64,000 nt of DNA from Silurus meridionalis (taxonomy: Eukaryota; Chordata; Actinopteri; Siluriformes; Siluridae), in the NCBI RefSeq assembly GCF_014805685.1, contig NC_060901.1:20112405-20176404 (forward strand). Direction: 5' to 3'. Made by a program: the position numbers and the translations under genes. The notes beneath the pieces are model-generated. The model saw only the letters and a program-made list of their open reading frames with translations, had not been told where the DNA came from and made no database searches. Below are positions 22,240 to 32,772 of the stretch, one piece after another (the stretch's first letter is position 1; every line of letters starts with the position of its first letter).

Positions 22240-23155
22240 TACATTTCAGCAGTGTTACACAAAGTAAAAGGTTTCAGATTCCTCTGTTTTACTCCCAGTG
22301 GTCTAAAGCATTTAAATAAATGTTCTTCATTACAGTGCTTTAGTCATTTTTCAGCTGCTTTCCAATTTTTTTAAGTATCAAAGCAACTTTTTCTACATGT
22401 ATGAACGAGTTTCTGTACTTTTTACTGCAATATATTTTAACTGAAAGTGAACGTTACTATTTACATTGTGCAGCTCTGTTGAAGACGTCATCAACACTCT
22501 CCGACCCGCATCTGCTGCCTGGGAGCCACTTTTTATCACCGCTGGCCTCATTTCCAGTCCAAAAGGAGCTCAAATAAATTCAAACACTTTGAGAACCAGC
22601 TTTTGTTGAGGTTGAATAAAAATATTGGCCCCCTCTGAGACTGAGAGCTGCTTTACATCACAGTCAGAATATTTTAATTTGTGTTTAATGATTAAATTTT
22701 ATTTGTGTAGTGAATTCTAATGTTTTTTAATGTTTTGTACTTTGTGACGATTGTCATTTTATTTGTTAATTAAAGATCCCTTTTTGAAAGATCGCTTTAT
22801 TACTTTGTCTTTTTTCGACCGACTTTTGATCTTTGTTTCATTCTGAAGTGTTGATGTTGTTGTGTTGATGGTGAATGCAGTTTTGAGGTGTTGAATTTAA
22901 ATAGTATTTCAGGAAATAAAACCTCACAAATCAGCAGTTTGGGGATTTTCACTGATGTGTGTGTGGGTGTTGAGGACGAGTGCATCTTTGAGTTTAGTAT
23001 TTGACTAGTATTGAATGTAAAGTACTGTTTAAATCAGATACTCAGAGACTCAAGTCATATTGGAATTGATGACTTTTAACTTGTAATGGAGTCAGTTTTA
23101 CTCTATGGTATCTATACTTTTACTCAAGTAGGATTTGTAGTTTCTGTTTTAATCC
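22240..23155 (+). mobile_element. Possible old Tol2-like remnant pieces
   Basis: Near 22400 there is TTTCTGTACTTTTTACTGC, and at 23060-23130 TAACTTGTAATGGAGTCAG followed by ATACTTTTACTCAAGTAGG. These are subterminal words of Tol2-like hAT elements in fish. No CAGAGGTG-type ends or duplications could be found, and the centre is not recognisable, so the limits are loose. Confidence 0.3.
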
Positions 23156-23283
23156 ACACACTGATTAGGCATTAGACCGATCAGACAGATCAGACCGACT
23201 GTGTCAGCAAGGCATTAAACATACCTCAGTAAACATTACACCAAAATTTAACATGATCTTTTTCACAATGCAATTTCCTCCTC

Positions 23284-23285
<2 letters not shown>

Positions 23286-23361
<76 letters not shown>
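23286..23361. repeat. (GT)n microsatellite
   Basis: About 76 bp of uninterrupted GT repeats, 112 bp upstream of a second GT tract. Confidence 0.98.
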
Positions 23362-23363
<2 letters not shown>

Positions 23364-23470
23364 ACTATAGGCTTTGATCACATTTCAATCTGAGTGTTTT
23401 TTTAATTAAATAACAGATATTGACCTTAATGTTCATTAGCACTATGCTGCAAAACAAGAATTGAAACCTA

Positions 23471-23473
<3 letters not shown>

Positions 23474-23517
<44 letters not shown>
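23474..23517. repeat. (GT)n microsatellite
   Basis: About 44 bp of GT repeats. Confidence 0.98.
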
Positions 23518-23519
<2 letters not shown>

Positions 23520-26043
23520 TGTTACTCTCCTTTTCCTCTATATAGAACACCCAGGAAAGTGAGGATTTGAAGCTGTGATTGGCAGAGAGAAAATGACCTC
23601 GCATCAGAATGAAATGTAAGAGAGAAAAAAACAAGCTGCACACAAATGGTTTTGTGTCTGACAGCCGTCTCGACTTCGCCCCAGATCTCTGCTCTACACC
23701 ACAGCGTTCCACTTTCTGTAGTTTCCCTGTATGTTTGTCATGTATGTTCTCCCTGTTAGCCCTGTGTCCTGTACATGCTAGCTCTACGCTAGCTCTGACT
23801 GTTACTGTAGAGATTCTAACTCTACGCTAGCTCTGGACTTTATTATTTTTTATATTCTATATCTGTATGATCAATATTCGTTTTTATAATCTCCTATACT
23901 AAATGTTTAACTTGTATATCCCGGCAGTAAAAAGCTAATATTGTAATTGTTGTCACAGAATTCCGATTAAACACAAACTACAGCAGAGAAGAACATTATG
24001 TGTTTGTATTATACATTTTCTGGTTAATTGGAGGTTGTGTCGTCTCTCGAGTGTCGTTGAGTTTCAGGTTTAAACGCCTCAAACATCCCATCGTCATCAG
24101 TGATTTCATTTTCCAGACATATCATTTATCAGCTACGGCTGCATTACACATTAAATGACACATGGGAGCAGTTTCATGACAACGTTACATCACAAATTAC
24201 ACACAGTAGATTAGATGAGTTCTGGGAGGATCTGGAGTGAAATGGAAGACAAAGTGTATCTGCTGTGTTGTGTTTACATGTGGGTTGTGAACGTGTCTGT
24301 GTGGTTGTGCACGTGGTTGTGAACGTGTCAGGGTTGGTTAAGCATAGACTGGGTTGGTTGCTCTGCTCCTCAGAAATGTTCCCAGGAGCTCAGTATTAAC
24401 ACACAGTCGAACTCGACTAATTGACCGCATGTATTTCCCTGGTGAGGTGAAGGACGCAACGGAAACTGGAGGCTGAAATTGATTAGAAATTGGTGACAGT
24501 GGAATTGTGATTACGTACACTGTCACATTAAAATGTTTATCATCTATGAATTAATAAACACAGATGAATGAAACCTCAGCGTCATGGCAACGAGATGTTT
24601 ATCGTTGTATTTTTATTATATTTTTGGGTGGGAAGCGAGAGGTGATTTAAAAAAAAAAAGGAAGTGAAATAACAGATTATTTCTTTTCAGTAGATAATAA
24701 ACCAACCTTGTGAAGAGCACCAGTAGCAGCACCTCCTAATCACTTTAATGTAATGTTGGAAGGTAATTGTTATAAGAGGCATTTTGAGGTTGTGATTAAA
24801 CCAAACACGACACCATTACCGCCACCATCACCCTTTAATCCACTCGTTCCTGCAATTAGAGGCGTTCTCCAAGGCTGCCCTGTGAAAGCTCTAGAAGGTT
24901 CCTGTAAGTGCAGCATCACGAAAAACCCGACTCGAGCGAGTCCTGCGTATCTGAGCCACTTTGCTCAGTCCACTCCTCCATTTCCTCTACATTCCCATTT
25001 CAAGGACTCTACACAGAAGGATGGAGCAGCTAATGGAGCTTGAACACTGAATGCTCCACAGAGTGGCCTCTCATCTGTTTACAGCGTTGGCAGCCTCTGA
25101 TTAGTAGTGTGATGGTCCGGACCACAGGAGGAATTGCTGCACTTGTTCCAGAAGAGCAAGAGTAAAAATCCTGGCCTTGTCGGTCTGATCCGATCTAATC
25201 TGATCTCCTCCACTCTCCCAGGCCTCCATCACGCACAAGATTTCCAGTGAAAGACCTTGACTTCGAAGCTGAAGGTTTTTTTTTCCTGAGAGCTGCCTGA
25301 GTGAAAAGGAAGAAAGGCATGAGTCTGGAGACGAGTGCGTGGTCTGCACCGAGTGTTTGATCTGAGACGAGGCTTTGAAGGGTTTGAAGTGTGCCTTAAC
25401 GTTTGGAGTAAAGAGGCTGGAGAAAACCCTTATAACCTCTTTGTACCTGATCTTCTGACTGTTCAAAAAAATTCATACTTTTCAAGAAAAAACATTTTTG
25501 ATTGGCAAAAATCGTGTTTGAAAAAAAAAACTAATAAGAAAATGAGAGAAACAAAACCACAAAATCGAACAAAAAAAGAATTACAAATATTTTCACACGT
25601 GAAGGATCATTTGAAAGATTTCTTTTTTGTTCTATTTTATTTCATTCTATTTTAGTAAAAAATACACAAAGCATTTTAAAAAGTTTATTTATCTAATAAA
25701 TCAGATTCATAACCAGGAAAAAGGTGATTACATACGTGTTTTTATTAAACAGATTATGAATCTATTTTTTTTATATTAGACAATAAGGATTTAAACAAAG
25801 AAATAAATGTACTGTATGTATTTAATGAAAATATGTAATTATTATTTTTCAAACATGATTCATTTTATTGACAATTAGAAATAAAACATTACCAAAGCCT
25901 AAAAAATTAAATAGATTTAATGATTAAATAGAAATAAAATCTATCACTGTCACTGTACCATGTATCATACCAGGGGTTACAGACTGCACACTTCTACAGC
26001 GATTCTGAAAAGAGAATGTGATTTTCCTGTGTAGAGAACTGGG

Positions 26044-26047
<4 letters not shown>
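23518..26047. other. Non-coding unique sequence
   Basis: No supported gene. The word CTACGCTAGCTCT occurs twice at 23785-23835. At 24750-25080 the sequence is repeat-free with GCAATTAGAGGCG and could be conserved non-coding DNA. From 25480 to 25930 it becomes very AT-rich. ORFs here lack any recognised domain. Confidence 0.4.

Positions 26048-26094
<47 letters not shown>
26048..26094. repeat. (CT)n microsatellite
   Basis: About 47 bp of CT repeats. Confidence 0.97.
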
Positions 26095-26096
<2 letters not shown>

Positions 26097-26799
26097 CAGG
26101 TGTGTTTATGTATGGATCAGTTCGGTGGTGATGAATAGTAGAAGAGTCAGGAGCAGAGTGTGGATGGAGACGAGGTCACGCCGTGAGTCTGTCAGCCTTT
26201 TCATTACCCTGAATGTCAGTGAGTCTCTTCATCTTTGTCGTTCCTCTGCTGCAGCAGAACACAAATGTCAGGCAAGTTTATGAGAGTCTCAGCATGAGGA
26301 AGAGGATGAGGAAGATCACGGTGTCCTGATTTGGTGTTGTGATTCTAAATATTCAGCTTTTTCAGACAGAAAATGAACCAAACGTATCAAACACCATTTT
26401 TACAAACGAACGTGTGATGAAACTTTGAGCTTCAGTCGCTCGCAGAGTAACAATAATCCCTACACAGACTGTGGGATCGCTGAGCTACAGGTATCTCATC
26501 ATCTCACTCACTTTATTTAACTTTATTTAACTCTGCTCAGATTTTACACATTAATACATTCATTATTTATTATTTAATTTTGATTATAGAAAAGATTAAA
26601 TTCGATGTAATCCTGTAACAAACGAAATCATTAATCTTCCTTTAATCGATTCATCGATATTAAAAAGATCATGAAAAATAGCACAGTACACGTTTACACT
26701 CACGTGATACTGGGACGCAACACGAGGAAAAGCGATTAATTAAAAAAAGGTTTAAAAAAATACAAACTAAATGTATGAAAATGAAATAAAAAACAAGCC
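26095..26799. other. Non-coding, no feature recognised
   Basis: Sequence with tandem ACTTTATTTAA words at 26510-26532 and AT-rich DNA up to the Tc1 remnant. No gene. Confidence 0.4.
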
Positions 26800-27066
26800 A
26801 TGAGGTCAAAGGAACTGCCTGCAGAGCTCAGAGACGAGATGTGGCAGAGGCTACAAAACATTTCTGCTGCACTAAACTGAAGATTCCCAGGAGCACACTG
26901 ACCTCCGTAATTCTCAAATGGAAAAAGTGTTTCTCAAACAGGACTCTTCCAAGAGCTGGTCGCCTGACCAAACTGAGCAATCAGGGGAGAAGAGATTTAT
27001 TTCCAAGATGCAAGAAATTTCTCCAAGCAGCTGTTTTATTTATTAACCTGCCTCACAACGCATCTT
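26800..27066 (+). pseudogene. Tc1-like transposase remnant, N-terminal DNA-binding part
   Basis: From 26800 the reading MRSKELPAELRDEMWQR is a Tc1-type start. After a frame change the frame at 26841 gives STLTSVILKWKKCF and RTLPRAGRLTKLSNQGRRDL, which is the second helix-turn-helix and GRPxKLS-type hook of Tc1 transposases. The rest of the element (catalytic DD34E part, inverted repeats) is missing. Dead fragment. Confidence 0.75.
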
Positions 27067-27341
27067 AAAGAACTCACAGTTTACTGCTGATTGAAGGACA
27101 AATATATATAAAAAATAATAAAATATGTTCCTTGTTGTGTTCTGGAATCATCTCCCTCCCCTGTAGAGCCTCACTGTGAATCCCTGCTGCAGCACATAAT
27201 GAGAATTAATTTGATTTAAAGTGAAAATTAGTGTGAAAAGAGAAAACCCACTGGAACTGATGTACAGCTGAAGCTTGATGATGTTTACCGTCAGTCGTGT
27301 TGAGCAGAAGGAGACCTGGAGGAACAAAGTGCTGTTGAAAC

Positions 27342-27866
27342 CAGAGCTGGAGACAAATACTTCCTTACTGTACTTAAATAGATTGATCTGATATCAGTTC
27401 TTTACTTTTACTTTTGTTTTGTTTTTTACTTTCACTCATTAAAGTTTTTTACACAAATATCTGTACTTTCTACTTCCTACATTTTCAGTCTGTTTGGTGA
27501 AAAAATAGAAACTTGTTTCTTGTCATTGTGCTGCTTTTTCCATCCACTGGTGCATCATTTCCTGTTTCTCTCTCACACCACAGACAGTTTCTGAAGCTCA
27601 GAAGACAGTAAGAAGTCTGGGGTTAATGTGGATGAGACAGAGGGAGTCAGTGATGTTTTATATTAATATATTAATATGATGAGGTTTAGTTCCAGAGTGA
27701 CACTAAAACAGGTAGTAATAATCATTAGTTTTTACTGAAGAACATGTCGGAGCCCAAACTTGAGTAAAAAAGTGCAGTCAGAACTTCAAATTCTACCAGA
27801 GTCTTTTACAACATCAGTATCTGCACTTCTACTGGGTGAAGGATGTGTGGACTTTTACTATCTCTG
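27342..27866 (+). mobile_element. Short Tol2-like hAT element (internal-deletion derivative)
   Basis: The element starts CAGAGCTGGAGACAAATAC and ends TTTACTATCTCTG. It is flanked by an exact 8-bp duplication GTTGAAAC at 27334-27341 and 27867-27874. Its left part follows copy 1 from the terminus through the GGGGTTAATGTGGATGAGAC segment; it then jumps to the right subterminal part (ACACTAAAACAGGTAGTAAT onward). At 525 bp it lacks the whole tRNA-like array. The terminal TIRs are more diverged than those of copy 1. Confidence 0.85.
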
Positions 27867-27874
27867 GTTGAAAC

Positions 27875-29487
27875 ACAGAAGGTTAGTTTCAGAAGTTTCT
27901 AAATAACTTCTAACACTATTCCTGTTAATGCACATTAAAATGGATAATGATGGTGGTGGTGGTGCAGGATACAGGAACTTCTGTCAGGAGCTTTCTGGGG
28001 GAATTAATATCATTAAACACAGCAGGGCAGAATGTCTCATTCCAGTACAGTTTGATTACAGGAAGAGGAAATTGCCTTTGACAGGTAATACAAATGGAGT
28101 AATTAGTATGCAGATGCAGCAGAACAGTTTACAGCAACGACAATAAGCTGAACTGATATCAATGAACAGAGAGGATTTTTGAATAAAAACTGTTTAAATG
28201 CACAATTAAACTTTAGAAGCACAAATGCTGGACTTTTTGATATACCACAGTGTTCAATATGAAAGTATGTAAGTATAAAACTTTATTATTAAATGAAAAT
28301 CATTCTCATATAAACATATTGGAAATATTACATTTCAGACATGTGGGTATGTGACAATGCAGGTCTCGGGTGTGTTACAGGGTGTTAGTGGTGTAACTCC
28401 TCACACTAAGCTGTAGATCTGGATCTGAACACACACCTGAACCTTCAGCCAATCACAATCCAGCATTCACACTGATCACACCACATCCACCCCAGTGTTT
28501 AATCCTGTACCTCAAACACTGAGCACTTTTATTAAGGAAGAGGTAAATGTTGATATTTTTTCCGGCCCAAAATTGATCGCTAACACCAGATTTTCCAGTT
28601 TCAGAATTTTGTTGATTAGTTTTCGGTTATTTCACTGAAGCTACAGCCTGTGGTGTGTATGCAGAACTAATTGTGTGGGTCACTTGTAGTTCTCCTGACA
28701 GGCAGCAGAGGGCTGGAACAAAAAGACAGACTGCCCCTTTAAGACGGCAGCCGTCCCCAGCCTCAGAGCCAGGATTAACTCGGAGCGGGGAAAGCAGTGT
28801 ATTTCAGGAGTGTGTTCGCTCAGCATAACGCAAGATTTGCACAAGAGAAAGTCAGCTCGTGTAAAATCTTGTGAAGTGCCAATCATAAGTCCGTGTTGAT
28901 TCAGCATCGCTTTAAGTTGTCTGAAAAGAAACTTATTGACCTTTCTATGCACCGAGCCTTTCTCACTCATGCTCTTTATTTCTCGCTCTCAAGCCTCCAG
29001 ACGTATGAGCTTTTTTCACGTGTTTGACTTCTGCATTTGATCATTATGTAGAACAGAGGTGTGAAAAACAGCTTTGTTAGTTATGAGCGTGGGTCAGTGG
29101 AGCGTGGCCGGATGTCCACTCAGACCCAGGCCTCTGAGACGGAGACACTCCAAGGCCTGAACCAGCTGCACTAATAGGATGGAGGAGGTTCACTTCCTGT
29201 GGACGTCTAATTACATTACTGGCCTCATAAACAGCATGCAGTTTCACCAACTTTTCTGCTTGTGCTTATGCTTTTCCTCCTCAGGCCTGCTCATAAATAT
29301 TAATTAAGCAAACAGGGGAAATAAATAAATAACACAATGAATAAATAAAGAAATATATAGAGCACAATTTCCTTGTGCCGTAAAGACATCAAGGTTATTA
29401 GATGTTTCATTAGAAATCACTTCATCATGATGATGTTTTGATGAATTAACAAAATTATCAAAGGATTATGATAAAGAATGCAAGATG
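27875..29487. other. Non-coding unique sequence
   Basis: No supported gene; the 96-residue minus-strand ORF at 28680-28970 has no recognised domain. The block 29100-29320 is repeat-free with TCTAATTACATTACTGG and AAATATTAATTAAGC and may be conserved non-coding DNA. Confidence 0.4.
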
Positions 29488-29607
<120 letters not shown>

Positions 29608-30633
29608 TAGTTTATAAAAAGCTATTAGTTTAATTTATACTTTGGGAAAAAACTGCTAAATTCTTAATTTATTCATTCTTAATATGAAAAGGGCCATAAC
29701 AATAAACATAATAAAACAATTATTCTTTTATATCTGTATAATTTTTTAATAATAAAATAAAGATGCAAGATTATTTCAGAGTTGATGCTGCATTCATGTT
29801 CTCTCAGAAACAGGAAGTGAACAATGCTCTGTGCTTTTGAACCACAATGTGAGATGATGAAGCTGCACAGCATCATGTACTGTAAAGTCAAGGATCCAGA
29901 TTAACAAGTAAATATCTCCGCATGTTAAATGATGAATAGAAAACACTTGTGTATTCTGCGAGCAGTCATGTTGCTTTGGTGTCACTTTGCTCAACTCAGG
30001 GTTGAAAAATTCTGAGTAGAAGTTCTGAGTAATTTTGAGAGTTTATTTTTTTTTTGCTTAAAGCTTTTAAAATAATTCACAACTCAATACACACTACATA
30101 CCATTATAATAAACATGTATTAGAGAATTCATTCTCGCTGTAAAATGTAGTAATAGAGTTTATAAAATATTGATAAGGAATCACTACTGACTGTTTCTTG
30201 GCCCGTATGGAAGAAGGCGCTAATATGAGCAGAATGACCAGAACTACGTATTCATTGGGAGATTTCTGAAACAGTTGACGTGATGAGTTGAATCCTATTC
30301 CACACTGATTGCTGGATCTCTGGAAAAAAAAACATCAAAAGAAGAAATGCAGGAAAACTCAGAGAAAAATTATTGCCTCAGACATCTTGAATCCTGAAGT
30401 AATGCTCTAAGGACCGGCACGTCCAAATAAAACTTCATGCTTCCATAAATCAAGGGGCAGAATTCCAGAAACAAATGGACGAAAGAGAGAAGAAAAGAAG
30501 TCCAGACACTGTACACCCACATTTCCCTCCCTGCTGCTCATCTCTTTATGCTTGACAGCTCAATAATCATCTCCAGCTGCTGCTTTGCTTGTCCCTTTAC
30601 CTTGGCATGAATTTTCTCCACCATATATATACC

Positions 30634-30639
<6 letters not shown>
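29608..30639. other. Non-coding, no feature recognised
   Basis: AT-rich sequence with no supported gene or named repeat. Confidence 0.4.

Positions 30640-30699
<60 letters not shown>
30640..30699. repeat. (CA)n microsatellite
   Basis: About 60 bp of CA repeats. Confidence 0.98.
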
Positions 30700-30705
<6 letters not shown>

Positions 30706-31157
30706 GTCAATGTTATGCACATCCTGTGTTTGGGGGATAATATGTGGTGAAGATCTACAGGAGCATGATAAAAGTGTTGGGAAAAAGCAGAAGCTCAACA
30801 TATTAAGTTGTTTTCCCACGAGGTGCTGGACAGGAAGCCTGGATTTCTCAGTCCAGGAACGAAGCTGGTCCCAGAGGACACCTGTGAGGCATCAAAGCAT
30901 TTATCAGTAGAATCTCTGAGGCATTGGAACAGAAAGTGAAGGTAAATAATTCAAGGAGTTGATGAATTAGAAGCTAAAGTTTGACTTTTTATTAGATTTA
31001 GTTGTTGCTGAATATATTGTAAGTTTGTTTGTTGTGCCTCAAAAACTACCACATGCTGAATTGTGCCTAAGGAAACTTTAAGGTAAATAATTTAACATTA
31101 AGGACCATTGATATCTTTGTCATGTAAAACACTAAAATTATTTAAAAAAAGAAGTAC
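30700..31157. other. Non-coding, no feature recognised
   Basis: No gene or named repeat seen between the CA tract and the fold-back element. Confidence 0.4.
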
Positions 31158-31427
31158 CTCTGATGGTTCCCCAGTGATGAAGAGGAGTACAGTCTCGTAC
31201 CTTTATATCTGAACCCAAAGGACTTTCACAGATCTCTACCATAGAAACAGCAGTAAAGGAGAATGTTACAAAGACAGTAGCTACCAAGCTACTTATAAAA
31301 ATCTCATAAAATCTGCCGTCATGAGGTAGTGAGTAACTCAGTTAGCTACTGATCTGTGAAAGTCCTTTGGGTTCAGATATAAAGGTACGAGACTGTACTC
31401 CTCTTCATCACTGGGGAACCATCAGAG
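31158..31427. mobile_element. Fold-back (MITE-like) element with perfect 77-bp arms
   Basis: The left arm 31158-31234 (CTCTGATGGTTCCCCAGTG... to GATC) and the right arm 31351-31427 (GATC... to CATCAGAG) are exact reverse complements over 77 bases, separated by a 116-base loop. No obvious duplication of flanking bases is visible (AGTAC on the left, TTATC on the right), so superfamily is not assigned. No coding capacity. Perfect arms imply a recent origin, conversion between arms, or an active hairpin. Confidence 0.8.
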
Positions 31428-31843
31428 TTATCTTCTCATAAAGTTGTGTGTAAATGTTTTTTGGAAACTCAAATTTTCCCAACAAACTGTATTTTTCGAG
31501 TTGTTCTTGTGCACCACTTACAAACAGAGTTGATAAACAAGTCCCGCTGTTAGCATGTAAAACGGGGACGGTTTATTGTTGAAACTGTTGGCCTCTTTGG
31601 ATGTTCTCTCCAGAGGGGGTTAACAAAGAGCCATGTGAGCTGGCAGGTCTCAGGTTGCCGTGTCCCTAAATATGCTTCTAAAATGGTTGACACCTTGTTC
31701 TGTCAGAGAGCAGAGACACGCCTGATTACCCAGAATCACTCCACGCTCCATTCACTCTCACACAGGAACGGCCCAAATTCACTGTGCATGAAATATGGGC
31801 ATTTTGTGGATGAGTGTTCTGTCAGTCTGGATAGATTTAGAGC
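31428..31843. other. Non-coding, no feature recognised
   Basis: A plus-strand ORF from 31635 runs on into the GA repeat and has no recognised domain. Confidence 0.4.
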
Positions 31844-31924
31844 GAGAGAGGGAGAGAGAGAGAGAGAGAGAGTAAGAGAGAGAGAGAACGATATGGAGAA
31901 AGAGAGAGAGAGAGAGAGAGAGAG
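31844..31924. repeat. (GA)n microsatellite, interrupted
   Basis: About 80 bp of GA repeats with breaks around 31873 and 31888-31897. It lies just downstream (in minus-strand sense) of the LINE ORF1 remnant. Confidence 0.95.
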
Positions 31925-31949
31925 GCTTTTTATTTACTTTTACAATCCT

Positions 31950-32715
31950 TTATTTGACATAAGTCATGTTCAGCACTATACAATACGTTTAAAGACTGGG
32001 CCTGAATCTGACATTGCGTCTTCACTGTCTGATTCAGGTTCCTTCACCTTCATGTATTTCTTTGCCTGCTTTTTCTCTTGTCCCCTTCCTCGCTTCTTTC
32101 TTTTATTCTGTACTTTTAACAGGAGCTTGTCTTAAATTTCCATGTCTCCCCCGTCCCCTTGCACTGGTGTAGTGACTGGTGTCTCCTGGCGACAGCTCTG
32201 CACCCCTGTGCCTGCCTCTGCCAACTCCAGCACTGCTCCAGTGTCCTTTTTTGGTTTACGCAAGGCCTCTCCTGGCCCGGTTCAGCCGTGCTGGGCTTCT
32301 ACAGGTCCGGTTCAGCTGAGCAGGGCTTCTCTGGGGTAAATATGTTGTTAGTGGACCTCTGGTCTACAGTCTGATCTTGGGGTTCACACTCCCTGGGTCC
32401 TGGTGCAGCAGTAGTTATGGGGCTTTCAGCAGCAGGCCGAGCTGAAGCCACAGGGGGAACGACTCAAGCAGGTTCAGCTGCTTCCTGCCCCGGTCACTTG
32501 GAGACACCGGGGTCACTCTGTCTTTTAGGACAGGCGCCAACAAGATGATCTAACTGACCACATTTAAAACTTTTTATTTTTGAATCAGTGGAAACAAAGA
32601 TGTTGAAGTCAAATCGCTCAATCCTGAACTTAAACACCACATTTAGTTCCTCAAGACCTTCATTCAAGACCATAAACACCATTCTTCTGAAAGACACCAA
32701 GTGCTTTACTAGTTG
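31950..32715 (-). pseudogene. LINE (L1/Tx1-like) ORF1 remnant with broken zinc knuckle
   Basis: On the minus strand, the frame 32700-32494 reads MVFMVLNEGLEELNVVFKF then SFKCGQLDHLVGACPKRQ. This is the end of the nucleic-acid-binding region and a CCHC zinc knuckle as in fish L1-type ORF1 proteins; the first cysteine has become serine. After a frame change, 32140-31960 encodes a lysine-rich stretch (KRKKRGRGQEKKQAKK) and an acidic S/D/E tail, as expected for the C-terminal part. Several stops and frame changes make it non-functional. No reverse transcriptase is present. Confidence 0.6.
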
Positions 32716-32740
32716 TGACTAACACACACTCCTCTACACT

Positions 32741-32772
32741 CACACACACACACACACACACAAACACACAAC
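32741..32772. repeat. (CA)n microsatellite, short
   Basis: About 30 bp of CA repeats with one AAA break. Confidence 0.9.

Noticed and set aside
28680..28970. 96-residue minus-strand ORF
   Set aside because: Protein-like composition but no domain I recognise and no splice or promoter context.
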